A DNA stretch of 64,000 nt from Gentiana macrophylla (Eukaryota; Streptophyta; Magnoliopsida; Gentianales; Gentianaceae). How positions within the stretch are numbered: the first letter of the stretch is position 1; every line of letters begins with the position of its first letter. Made by a program: the position numbers and the translations under genes. Below, piece by piece: positions 11,641 through 21,995 of this stretch. The stretch is taken from contig CM047808.1 of the NCBI GenBank assembly GCA_026214975.1, positions 65,064,583 to 65,128,582 of the forward strand, in the 5' to 3' direction. The notes beneath the pieces are model-generated. The model saw only the letters and a list, made by a program, of their open reading frames with translations, was not told the origin of the DNA and did no database searches.

Positions 11641-12535
11641 GGATGTAATCAACATAAGTCTGCTTTGAACATCCAAAGACCTCTCGAATCACTTTGAACC
11701 ATCTTGTTCCACTACTGCATACAAATCAAGAAAGCCTTATGGAGATAGAACTGGGCTTGGATTTGGAACTCAACAATCCAACAAGAGTGGATCCAGAAGA
11801 AGTCATTTGAACCTAGCACCGCACTGGTCCTAAGTTTGTACCGCACTAGATCCAACTCCCAAGGAGGTTCTTGGCGAAAAACCTACCGAGAATGCTTCAA
11901 GGAAGCAAAATCGAAAGTCAAAGAAGTCAACGACTCTAATAAAAGAATAAATCAAAAAATAGGGCTGATGTGCCTTCAAAGCTCACCGATAGCACTGCTA
12001 CCAAGTCTGCTGGACCACAGAAGGGTAAGAAACAGAAATATTCCAAGGATAAGAATCCTAAACCCAAAAATGTTAATCATTCAAGGGATACTTATCTCAG
12101 GGGGAAAGGTAGGTCGTTCCCTCATCGATGATGATTGGAATATTCCTGCATCTAATGCTAGAAACAGTAAGTATAACCATGCTGCTAGGGTAAAATCTAG
12201 GCAATGGGATCAGCAGAGGACTTACACAAGACCTCAGCAGACTCCATACTACCGGGCTATTCCTAACAGACAGCAAACTAATGGTTATGCTAATGCTTCT
12301 AACACCAAGAATCACTTCAAACAGCATTATAAACCAAAAGGCCAGAAAACATATGTGATTCCTACACAACCTACTGTTAGATCTTATGGATGTGTGGAAT
12401 ACATATATGAACCAAAGTATGAACCAATGTATGACACATTCAGGAGAAGACCTTATGGAAACATACCAAGGGTCATGCTTGCCACTGACCACTATGGACC
12501 CAAACAGGTTTGGGTACCTAAAATGCATTAACTTT
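11641..12535 (+). pseudogene. Element B gag-protease linker region
   Basis: The open frame at 11836-12531 encodes a basic, Asn/Tyr/Gln/Pro-rich linker (KSRQWDQQRTYTRPQQTPYY, then YEPKYEPMYDTF) ending in GPKQVWVPK. That is the usual sequence just upstream of the protease in SIRE-type polyproteins. The frame is separated from gag by stops around 11650-11830. I infer a flexible spacer role only. Confidence 0.65.
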
Positions 12536-12907
12536 GTTTTGTAGGGTGTCTAATACTTTGACAGTGGATGTTCCAGACATATGGCACACTTGTGAGGAAT
12601 GGACTTACAATCAAAAATGTTGCATATGGATGTGGAAGGACACTGAGGAAATGGAATACAACTTTGCATATGTGGAAGGATGGACAAAACTTGCGAGACA
12701 AGGATACAAGGTCACTTTTGACAAAAACAACCGTATTGTCACTAGTGAAAGAGGTGATCAAGTTGTACTTGCTGGTAGAAGACAACAAAACATGTATGTT
12801 GTGGATTGGTCTACTGCAGTTCCAGAAACCTGCCTGATTGTGCATACCAAATCTGAACTCAATTGGTTATGGCACAAGAAGTTGAATCATCTAAATTTTG
12901 ATGATAT
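12536..12907 (+). pseudogene. Element B protease and first half of the GAG-pre-integrase domain
   Basis: The aspartic protease signature DSGCSRHM is readable at about 12556-12582. Frame changes follow, with protease-like pieces (KVTFDKNNRIVTSE at about 12708). The GAG-pre-integrase zinc-binding region begins at about 12850 with two histidines (LWHKKLNHLNFDD) and is cut by element C; the cysteine half continues at 23237. The five bases GATAT at 12903-12907 are the target duplication of C. Confidence 0.85.
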
Positions 12908-13251
12908 TATAGAGATTTTAAAGATATTGAGAATAAGAACTAGAGAGGAAAAGGTAAGAAGAAGAAGATAAGAGAAAAATGTAACTCTTATTATTAAACT
13001 CAACCAAAATATGGCTGGTATATAAAGGCTTATTACAAGACATAAGCATGCGGTGCATTTAATGTAAAGTAAAAAGCATAAAGTAGCTATTTCTAGATAA
13101 ACTAAAAAGCACTATAATAACTACCTAGATACTCTTTGTAGAGTGGTTACCTAGCTATATTTAATAGAGAAGATATTGCTATATTTGTACATAGAGCTTA
13201 TAAATAAAAATAACATATGTTACACCATATAAACTTAGTAATATTCCAATA
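12908..13251 (-). repeat. Element C 3' LTR
   Basis: The 344 bp repeat is nearly identical to 22888-23231, differing at only a few positions (for example AATAAGAAC versus AAGAAGAAC near the left end). On the element's strand it starts TATTGGAATATTAC, an imperfect TG start. High identity of the pair indicates a fairly young insertion. Confidence 0.92.
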
Positions 13252-13262
13252 CTCCTCCTCAA
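13252..13262 (-). promoter_or_regulatory. Element C polypurine tract
   Basis: On the minus strand CTTGAGGAGGAG sits directly before the 3' LTR, the expected primer for plus-strand synthesis. Confidence 0.8.
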
Positions 13263-13861
13263 GCTGATAGGTAGATGTCCAGCAGTCCCAATCTGTCCAC
13301 ACATTTTTGGAAATCAGTTTTAGGAAGCCCTTTGGTGAAGATATCAGCTACCTGAAGCTTGGACTTGACATGAGATAGATTAATGCTTCCATTAGTGACA
13401 TTTTCTTTAATGATGTGTCTATCAACTTCAATGTGTTTAGTCCTATCATGTTGAACAGGATTATTTGATATATCAATAGCAGCCTTACTATCACTATATA
13501 GACACATAGGTTTGGATACATGAATTCTTAGTTCTGCCATGATTTTCTGGATCCACAGAAGCTCACAGATGCCCACGGCCACAAACTCTTCAATTCAACC
13601 TGCTGTATTTCCGCCACCAAATCGTTTGTTTCTTGCTTCTCAAGAAACCAGGTTTCCAAATATAAAGATGCACCACCACGAAGTTGATTTTCCTTCCACT
13701 TTATCCCCGCCTGATCGGATCAACATAGCCTTCAATTTTTGTGTTTCCTTGAGCTTTAAACAGGATACCCTTCCCTGGACATCCTTTCAGAAACCTTAGG
13801 AGTCTTAATGCAGCATTATAGTGGATTACCTTAGGTGAGTGCATGAACTGACTAAGTCGAC
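13259..13861 (-). pseudogene. Element C RNase H
   Basis: The last frame (13582-13259) reads from AVGICELLWIQKIMAEL through SKPMCLYSDSKAAIDIS and RTKHIEVDRHIIKENV to QVADIFTKGL, the standard C-terminal half of copia RNase H. The N-terminal half (13861-13583) is readable after frame changes, including GYVDPI. Frameshifts near 13583 and 13860 disrupt it. It lies directly upstream of the polypurine tract, as expected. Confidence 0.88.
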
Positions 13862-14980
13862 TCACAGCAAATGATATGTCTGGCTTGTGTGAGAGAGGTA
13901 GATTAGTCTTCCTATAAGCCTCTGATATTGTTCAAGGTCATAGTCTCCACCATCATCATCTTTTCCAAGCTTGACAGCACAATCAACTGGGGTATCAGCA
14001 GGTTTACATCCCAGTAATCCATAGTCAGAGAGTAAATCCAGGGTATACTTCCTTTGAGTGAGCAGGATGCCACTTGAAGATCTAGCAACTTCTATGCCTA
14101 AGAAGTATTTGAGAGGGCCAAGGTCTTTTACATCAAATTGTTGATGTAAGAAAGATTTGAGTTTAGCAATTTCTGAGTCTGAACTTCCAGTGATAACAAT
14201 ATCATCCACATACACTATCAAGATGGTGAGGTCCCCTGTTTCTGAATGTTGATAGAACATAGTGTGATCTCCATGTCCCTGTATATACTTAGCAAGTTTC
14301 ATAGCTTGAGTGAACCTGCTAAACCATGCCCCTAGGAGACTGTTTTAGTCCATAAATGGATTTATTCAGTTTTAGGATATGGTTGGGTGTTGGTAAAAAG
14401 CCAGGAGGGTACTGCATGTACACCTCCTCTTGAAGTTCCCCATTCAGAAAGGCATTCTTTATGTCAAGCTGATGGAGAGGCCAATTCCTTGTTGCTGCAA
14501 TAGATATGATAATTCTGACTGAGTTGAGCTTTGCTACGGGGGCAAATGTCTTATTATAGTCAATCCCCAAAGATTGAGTAAATCCCTTAGCCACAAGTCT
14601 GGCTTTGTACCTGTTTACAGTTCCATCTGGGTTGTGTTTGATGGTAAACAGCCACCTACACCCTACAGGTTTGACCCCTTTGGGTGTAGGTATGTCATCC
14701 CAAGTGTGATTCTTCTCCAAAGCATCCAATTCTTCCAAGACAGCCTTCTTCCATTGTGCGTGGTTTAGGGCCTGACAGATGGTGTTTGGAGTTTGAGAAG
14801 CATCTAAGTTGGCTAAAAAGGTCCTCTGTTTGCTAGACACTTTACCATATGACATATACCTATTAATAGGATGTTTAGTACATTCTCTAGTACTTTTCCT
14901 CAAGGCAATGGGTAAATCTGAAGTAGGTTCAAGATTAAGGTCAGGTTGCTCATAGATAGGTTCAGATTCAATAGGAGGAA
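13862..14980 (-). pseudogene. Element C reverse transcriptase
   Basis: The minus-strand order is CTKHPINRYMSYG linker, [57 protein letters not shown] and SIYGLKQSPRG. A frameshift near 14310 follows, then YVDD (14201-14212), the polymerase catalytic motif, and KYFLGIEVARS. The domain is complete apart from the frameshift. Its upstream neighbour, the integrase, lies beyond the inserted element D. Confidence 0.92.
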
Positions 14981-15641
14981 TGTTAAGGGCTAATTTGTAG
15001 TATTTATACATATATTTTATATATCAATTTTCTCCCATATCTGTATGATTTTCATAGAAATCGAGCTTATAATTGATTAATTGAGTAAATGAGGTTTTTA
15101 ATGGTTAAATATGAAAACGTATCAATTTTAGTCTTTATTTGATGATTTTATATTATTTTGGAAATATGTTATACTTTGGTATGTTTTGATCCTTGTGTAG
15201 ATACTCATTGATGATGGAAAAGATGATCCTAAAGAGCTAATTTCGAGATGAGAGAGGATCAATCAAAGATATGGAAGAATAAAAGAGATAAGGAAAGAAA
15301 TCAATGAAGATAAAGATGGAAATATCAAGATTTCGACAAAAGGATCAAGGCGTCGGGGTGAACGAGCGTCCATGCAGCGTCCACTATGGACGGGCGTCTG
15401 GTCATTTGAACTTGCGTCCAGAATCGTAATTCACATACAGAGATTTCAGACGCTGTCCAAACGAGCGTCCAACCACCGTTCGAGAAAGTGGACGGGCGTC
15501 CACATATTCGCGTTTAGCCCGCCGCTTTTGCTTTGAACCGACTTAGGTTACTGTAGCAACCGCCTCAGTTTTCTATTTAAAGCACAGCAGCCCCAAACCC
15601 TAAATTCATTCCGATTTTCATACACATCAAACACAAGAGAG
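14981..15641 (+). repeat. Element D 5' LTR (3' part missing)
   Basis: The 661 bp match the first 660 bp of the 3' LTR (17837-18496) closely. They include a TATTTAAAGC promoter-like box near 15576 and several GGACGGGCGTCC-like words (15360-15500). The copy ends in ACAAGAGAG directly against the primer-binding site. The 3' LTR has at least 870 bp more before its CCCAACA end, so this LTR has lost its right part. Confidence 0.85.
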
Positions 15642-15660
15642 TGGCGCCGTTGCCGGGGAA
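15642..15660 (+). promoter_or_regulatory. Element D primer-binding site (tRNA-Asp type)
   Basis: The 19 bases tggcgccgttgccggggaa are the classic Athila-lineage primer-binding site, complementary to the 3' end of an aspartate tRNA. All other primer-binding sites found in this window match initiator Met tRNA instead. Confidence 0.9.
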
Positions 15661-15959
15661 TAGATGTCATGTTGAATCTGATCTTGTTATTTCTCGATTT
15701 TGTTACGTTTATTTTTCGTTTTAATAAAAGTAGCGTTTACCAAATCGAGAGTTTTTATTTTGCCATGTTTCGATGACCATAAGGTTAAGAATGTGCAAAA
15801 GTTTTTTACTCGATTTGTTTAAACGTGAAGTATGTGTTTATGTGTTTTCTGATCTAACCTCTTTGTGCTTTAATTGAAAGTGGCTGCTATGATCTGTGTT
15901 AATATGCGTTTTAAGTTTTTAGGGTTTGTCTGCGTTTTCCTGCTCTCTGCTGTGTATTC

Positions 15960-16232
15960 GTTGTATGGACGAGCGTTCAAGTTAGTGAACGCCCGTCCCG
16001 ATTCTTTAAGCTGCGAGTAAACGAAGCGTTTGGAATATGGGACGTTCGTCCGTTCCAGAATTTTCAATCCTGCTCTGATTTGAAGAATCAGACGGGCGTC
16101 TGTAATTCTAAACACCCGTCCGGTCGGTTTTCAAGGCGAATGAACGCGTCAAACGCGAACGTTCGTCCGGGGCTAAAACTTCCAGGTGAACGTCCGTCTG
16201 ACTAATTGGACGACCGTCCGGTCTGAAGAGAT
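15960..16232 (+). repeat. GGACG-word hairpin cluster in the D leader
   Basis: At least eight words of the type GGACGAGCGTT, GAACGCCCGTCC, GGACGTTCGTCC, GACGGGCGTC, GAACGTTCGTCCGG and GGACGACCGTCCGG lie in 270 bp. The first two pair over 13 positions with one mismatch (15967-15979 with 15986-15998) around a 6-base loop, and others are self-palindromic. The same words occur in both D LTRs and in the LTR of element K. No ORF covers them. Confidence 0.75.
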
Positions 16233-16284
16233 GCATTCCAGGTTCTAATTTTTCTTGATCTAGTTTTCAATGCTTTATTTAATT

Positions 16285-16930
16285 TGGATTGTTTTCATTA
16301 GAGCTTCTGTGGCTACTTGATTTTTACATAGATGTCCTGAACTTATATGTTTGTACCTTTCCATCTATGAATCCATGTTAGATAATTGATCAATTCCTTA
16401 TATATGATTCATCTAGGCATGTTATAGTCACAGTCGGTTCTCGTACGCTATAACTGTTCTTATCATTGTTAGTGTAGCTAATGTCGGTTCTCGTATGCTA
16501 CATACTGTTATGATGAATCCTGTGAGCTTTAAGACTTATGTGCTTTCTTTTTATTTTTATAACTCATTTGGGTAGTAACTGTCGGTTTTCCGTTGCTACC
16601 ATTGCATCTTATGAGTTATATCTGTTTAGTATAGCTAACTGTTGGTTTCCATAATGCTATCACTTTTGACGAGTCTTAAGGCGCGTCTACACTGCATGTA
16701 ATGAACAGCACTGTCGTTTATCGTAACCTGTCATTATTTGGTAGACGTTTATTTTATACATGTCGTGTTGCTAATGAGTGGGCTAGTTTTCTTTCTTTTA
16801 TTTTCTTTTATTTTTGCATATCATTTAGATGCATATCATTTAGTTGCATGTCATCTAGTTGCATTGTTTTTCTATTTTTCTTTTATTTTTCTTGAGCGTA
16901 GTTAAATGTCGGTTTCCGTAATACTACCTC
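16285..16930 (+). ncRNA. Candidate structured RNA: array of six stem-loops with a conserved loop
   Basis: Six stem-loops share a loop core close to TGTCGGTTTCCGTA but have different perfect stems: GTTATAG/CTATAAC (16421-16454), GTAGC/GCTAC (16474-16501), GGTAG/CTACC (16571-16600), ATAGC/GCTAT (16631-16660), TAATGA/TCATTA (16699-16736) and GTAGT/ACTAC (16898-16927). Enclosing helices are GATTCATC/GATGAATC (16406-16413 with 16512-16519), TATAACTCAT/ATGAGTTATA (16558-16567 with 16611-16620), GCTTTAAGACT/AGTCTTAAGGC (16526-16536 with 16672-16682, one G-U) and CGTCTAC/GTAGACG (16684-16690 with 16741-16747). A small inner pairing (CGG/CCG, TGG/CCA) also covaries. Function is unknown; packaging or dimerisation is a guess. 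Confidence 0.65.
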
Positions 16931-17250
16931 GTTTTTATTTTGTTTCTGCACGGGCCGTAGTAGCTGTAGGGTTTCAGACCGACCTGATCACACTGAGCCT
17001 GTCAGAAAATTTTTAGGATTTTTCATGTAGTTTACATTAGATTGCATTTTCATGTAGTTGCACCTAGCCTACGAGTTTGTGATATTTTCATGTATATGTG
17101 TCCATCTTTATGTGAGCATAATTTGAATATCTCTATGATCCTTTTTCTCCATGTGCTTTATTTGTATAAGTCTAATCTTTTCCCCGTAGACTCTTTTTGC
17201 ACTAAATCTCTAAGTAAACATAATTGTAATTGTGTGTGTCGGAAGCTGGT

Positions 17251-17404
17251 TTATGATTTGGGTGAGGTAGGGTGTACCACGTATGTCCTATTCCACTATG
17301 ATGACCAAAAGCTCACGGCAGTCAGTTTATAGCATCGCCTTATGATTGGAGTAAGGTAGGGATTATCTTGAAATGTCCTATTCTCTATGAGGGCAAAAGC
17401 TTAT
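17251..17404 (+). repeat. Degenerate direct repeat in element D
   Basis: Two copies, 17251-17312 and 17339-17404, share TTATGATTtGGGTgAGGTAGGG-like text followed by ATGTCCTATTC, a CTATGA word and CAAAAGCT. GGTAGG and CCTATT inside each copy can pair with two G-U pairs. It lies between the stem-loop array and the polypurine tract; no coding sense is seen. Confidence 0.6.
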
Positions 17405-17810
17405 TCGATGTGTGTTAGAAAAGTGTGAAAAAGTGAAAATATTGAAATATATTATTATGAATAAGTAAGGACTTAGTTATCGTTAATCTTATACCCATAT
17501 AAATCAAGGATATGTTGTAGGGATTATCCTCTCTAGTCCATCAGAAATGTTTTAGATATTCTCTACTATTTCTTTTTGGGATATGTATGTTTTGTAAAGT
17601 GCTTGTTATAATTTTTGAATATTTCTAACTTAGATAGGAAACCGGGCTAGTTTTGGTTTGAATAACTTTCAAATTGTGGAACTTAGTGGAAGTTTATTAT
17701 GGCTATGCACACACTCACTTTGGTGAACTTCTAAGTTATTGAATATACTTTATATTTGTATAGATGTTTATTTGTCTCGAGCTTGACTTTGTTTTGTTTT
17801 GCTCGAGGAC

Positions 17811-17836
17811 GAGCAAAAAGATAAGTGTGGGGGTGT
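17811..17836 (+). promoter_or_regulatory. Element D polypurine tract
   Basis: GAGCAAAAAGATAAGTGTGG GGG precedes the 3' LTR start at 17837, the usual Athila layout (CTCGAGGACGAGCAA, then a G-rich tract). Confidence 0.8.
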
Positions 17837-20184
17837 TGTTAAGGGCTAATTTGTAGTATTTATACATATATTTTATATATCAATTTTCTCCCATATCTGT
17901 ATGATTTTCATAGAAATCGAGCTTATAATTAATTAATTGAGTAAATGAGGGTTTTAATGGTTAACTATGAAAACGTATCAATTTTAGTCTTTATTTGATG
18001 ATTTTATATTATTTTGGAAATATGTTATACTTTGGTATATTTTGATCCTTGTGTAGATACTCATTGATGATGGAAAAGATAATCCTAAAGAGCTAATTTC
18101 GAGATGAGAGAGGATCAATCAAAGATATGGAAGAATAAAAGAGATAAGGAAAGAAATCAATGAAGATAAAGATGGAAATATCAAGATTTCGACAGTGGAC
18201 TGGCGTCCAGGGGTGAACGAGCGTCCATGCAGCGTCCACTATGGACGGGCGTCTGGTCATTTGAACTTGCGTCCAGAATCGTAATTCACATACAGAGAGT
18301 TCAGACGCTGTCCAAACGAGCGTCCAACCCCCGTTCGAGAAAGTGGACGGGCGTCCACATATTCGACAGTGTCCACATTTGTTTTTGCCGAACCGACTTA
18401 GGTTCTCAGAGCAACCGCCTCGCTTTTCTATTTAAAGCACAAAGAGCCCCAAACCCTAAATTCATTCCGATTTCATACACATCAAACACAAGAGAGCAGC
18501 CGCATCTTGAGATTTGAAGGCCGGTCACCCGAGCCTTGTGCTCGGGTGAACCGAGGTTAGATTAGGAGTAGTTTAGATGCTTTTCGTTTCCGTTCTTGGA
18601 TCCTTCAATGTATGAGACTATGTGAGTTCTTCTTGATTTATTTAATTCCGCTTTTATTCATGATCTTGGTTCTTTTGTATTTTTCTATGTGGTTTGTATG
18701 GCTACGTGAATAAATTGAGGAATTAGTTCACGATAGATGTTTATAATACGTGGTTGCATAAACGTTAGATCACCATAGAAAGATAGGGTTTTTAATCGTT
18801 AATGATGACAAGTTAATCGATTAATTATCTAGGTTGTTAGATTCTAAAATACGAGAGTTAACTTTGAATCTACACCGAGTGTTGTATGGAAATCGGTTTC
18901 AACTTACGAGATAGTAGAGATTGATAAATTGGATTTACTAAGGAATTAGAATCCGTAGTTTGAGAATAAATTCACTAAGGAATTAGGGGTTTATGTCTCG
19001 TGAAAAGGTGAAATCACAAATCGAATTAGAATCATAAGATTAACTAGGATTGAGATCACATAGGTTTGTATATTGGTTGTTTGATCCCATGTCTTTAGTT
19101 TAGATTGTTTTTTATGTTTCTTAGGTTAGATTTATCTTGATTGTTCTTTTGTTTATTTTATTTGTTCTTTCGTTTATTCGTTCTTTGAGTAACAATTGGT
19201 AGGATTAGTGAAATCGATTCAACATCCCACCTCCCTGTGGATCGACCCCTTACTCACTTCGCTCTACTATCAATTACCCGGTATTCGGCCGGTTAGGAGT
19301 TAGTTTTGCATGGTAGTTAGGGTTTATAAATTTTCTTTTGTTTAATGATGCAAAATCCTCCCAACCGAGGTTAGATTAGGAGTAGTTTAGATGCTTTTCG
19401 TTTCTGTTCTTGGATCCTTCAATGTATGAGACTATGTGAGTTCTTCTTGATTTATTTAATTCCAGTTTTTATTCATGATCTTGGTTCTTTTTGTATTTTT
19501 CTATGTGGTTTGTATGGCTACGTGAATAAATTGAGGAATTAGTTCACGATAGATGTTTATAATACGGAAGTTGCATAAACGTTAGATCACCATAGAAAGA
19601 TAGGGTTTTTAATCGTTAATGATGACAAGTTAATCGATTAATTATCTAGGTTGTTAGATTCTAAAATACGAGAGTTAACCTGAATCTACACCGAGTGTTG
19701 TATGGAAATCAGTTTCAACTTACGAGAGAGTAGAGATTGATAAATTGGATTTACTAAGGAATTAGGAATCCGTAGTTTGAGAATAAATTCACTAAGGAAT
19801 TAGGGGTTTATGTCTCGTGAAAAGGTGAAATCACAAATCGAATTAGAATCATGAGATTAACTAGGATTGAGATCACATAGGTTTGTATATTGGTTGTTTG
19901 ATCCCATGTCTTTAGTTTAGATTGTTTTTTATGTTTCTTAGGTTAGATTTATCTTGATTGTTCTTTTGTTTATTTTATTTGTTCTTTCGTTTATTCGTTC
20001 TTTGAGTAACAATTGGTAGGATTAGTGAAATCAGATTCAACATCCCAATTCCCTGTGGATCGACCCCTTACTCACTTCGCTCTACTATCAATTACCAGGT
20101 ATTCGGCCGGTTAGGAGTTAGTTTTGCATGGTAGTTAGGGTTTATAAATTTTCTTTTGTTTAATGATGCAAAATCCTCCCAACA
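17837..20184 (+). repeat. Element D 3' LTR with internal tandem duplication
   Basis: The 2348 bp LTR begins TGTTAAGGGCTAATTTG. Its first 660 bp pair with the 5' LTR. The rest includes a perfect small hairpin (CACCCGAG/CTCGGGTG, about 18527-18548). Two near-identical copies of an 815 bp block then follow in tandem, 18549-19362 and 19363-20184, each ending with the Athila-type GTGGATCGACCCCTTACTCA region. The copies differ at few places, for example ATTCCGC against ATTCCAG and AATTACCCGG against AATTACCAGG. Confidence 0.88.
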
Positions 20185-21715
20185 AGGAACAGGGGTATGA
20201 GGAAGAGACTGACTGGTTTTCTTTTGTCTAGTATTGATTATGGGAGTAGGACTAGGTGAGTTGGTAGGCTCCTCCTCAGCAAGAGTGTGGATAGAAGAAT
20301 GTGAGGTAGGAGATGCTGAGATCACAGGGTCATCAGTATTTTCCTCATGAATGGTTCTTGTAGAAGGTTCAGATATGGTTATAGATGAGGGACTGTGATT
20401 AGGCATGGGCAGAGTAGTAGGGTCATACAGAAACAAGTATTGATCATCATTGTTGTCAGGTTTTGTGTGGTAAAAAGGTTGATCTTCAAAGAAGGTAACA
20501 TCACTAGACACATAAAATTTATGAGTGTTTGGGTCAAAGCATTTGTACCCCTTTTGAGTAGCAGAATAACCAATAAATATAGTTTTTATAGCTCTAGGAT
20601 CCAGTTTGGTTTTAGTGGGGGCATGGTTATGTACAAAGGCTGTACATCCAAAGATTTTCAGAGGTAAGGTGGATACAAGTTTAGAGTTAGGGAATATGGA
20701 GTTTAGAGCATCAATGGGGGTACTGAATTTCAGTATTCTGGATGGCATTCGGTTGATTAAAAAAGTGGCTGTCAGAACAGCCTCATTCCAGTAGTAGTTA
20801 GGGACATTATAGGTATAAAGCAGGGTTCTAGCAACTTCCAAAAGATGGCGGTTTTTCCTTTCTGCTACCCCATTTTGTTGGGGTGTGTTGGTGCAGGAAG
20901 TTTGGTGGACTATACCTTTCTTGGTGACAAAGGGATTAAGGCAGGAGTTTAGGTATTATGTTCCATTGTCAGATCTGAGGAATTGTATTTTGGTCTGGAA
21001 TTGAGTTTCAATCTTGTTATAGAAATTTTCAAACATATTAGGAACTTCTGATTTATGTTTCATAAAGTAAACCCAGGTGAGTCTAGTGTGATCATCAATG
21101 AATGTGATAAACCAGGGTTTGTGAATAATGTTGGATGTTCTGGATGGTCCCCAGACATCAGAGTGAATAAGCATAAAAGGCTTGGATGCCTTATAAGAGA
21201 CAGGTTTAAAGACAGTTCTAGTTTGTTTGCCCAAGATACAATTTTCACATTTCAAATTTTCAATACAAACATCAGAAAACAAGGAAGGATACATCCTTTT
21301 TAGGTAGGGAAAATTAGGATGTCCTAATCTAAAATGTAACAACATTATCTTATTACATTTAGATTTCAAGCTAACATTAAGACCACTTGCATTCTTAGGA
21401 TAGCTGCTATGGATGAGATACAGACCCTCAGATTTCCTAGCACTGCCAATCTTCATGTGAGACCCCAGATCCTGAAACTCACAATGAGTTGAATAAAAGT
21501 TAGCAACACATTTCCTATCATTGCAGAACTGGCTGACAGAGAATAGGTTACAATCAAGTTTAGGAACATAAAGAACAGAGTTTAGGGTGAGGTTTGGTAG
21601 GATTCTAACTGACCCTAAGCCAACCACTTTGGAAGAAGAACCATCTGCAATAGTAACATAGTGATCACTTCTTACTATTAGTGAAAGAATGGAAAAGGGA
21701 GAATTCACCTGTCAT
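20185..21715 (-). pseudogene. Element C integrase and linker
   Basis: The minus-strand frame from 21708 has the GAG-pre-integrase zinc region (HFRLGHPNFPYLKRM, then CENCILGKQTR). The catalytic core follows, with its first Asp in HSDVWGPSRTSN, the second region SDNGT and the Glu-bearing QQNGVAERKNR. A stop codon interrupts just after FLRSDNGT (about 20955). The C-terminal part (20841-20190) has YYWNEAVLTATFLINRMPS and GCTAFVHNHAPTKTK, then an acidic linker leading to RT. Element D splits the linker at AGGAA. Confidence 0.92.
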
Positions 21716-21995
21716 GTGGCTTGATGCCCCTGAGTCAACAATCCAAGACTGACTACCATGAGCAGTTGCCCCTTCAGTTTTTCCAGAAACAGATGGAATA
21801 CGTTTATCAAACATTAAAGCCAGAGTTTCCATCTGCTCCTTTGTGAACCACAGGGATTGTTCTGTAGCATTGTATGCCCTTTTTTGATCACTTCCACTTC
21901 CTTCAGCCCGGTTCTTCATAAGATGAGGGGGTTTTCCATGGAGATTCCAGCACTTTTCCTTGAGATGACCCCTTTTTTTGCAATAGTGACAAAGT
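21665..21995 (-). pseudogene. Element C zinc knuckle and aspartic protease
   Basis: A CCHC knuckle (CHYCKKRGHLKEKC) is readable at about 21985-21944, in a different frame from the upstream gag because of a frameshift. Downstream on the minus strand the protease catalytic motif VDSGASSHMTG appears at about 21735-21705. Both are standard copia features lying between capsid and integrase. Confidence 0.85.

Larger units (their letters stand above)
14981..20184 (+). mobile_element. Element D: non-autonomous Athila-like gypsy element (LARD type)
   Basis: D starts TGTTAAGGGC, ends CCCAACA and is flanked by exact AGGAA duplications (14976-14980 and 20185-20189). The primer-binding site at 15642 (tggcgccgttgccgggg) matches the Asp tRNA type used by Athila elements, and the polypurine tract (…GTGTGGGGG) follows a CTCGAGGACGAGCAAA motif also typical of Athila. 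The 2.2 kb internal region has no gag or pol; it is filled with hairpin-forming sequence. D therefore needs proteins in trans. The two LTRs are unequal: 661 bp against 2348 bp. Confidence 0.88.

Noticed and set aside
16981..17020. Possible hammerhead ribozyme (CTGATCA … GTCAGAAA) suggesting a retrozyme
   Set aside because: The core is CTGATCA rather than CTGATGA, and the helices and cleavage site do not fit the consensus.
18227..18517. 96-codon open frame in the D 3' LTR
   Set aside because: The frame is absent from the 5' LTR in full and covers hairpin-forming LTR sequence; no protein-like features.
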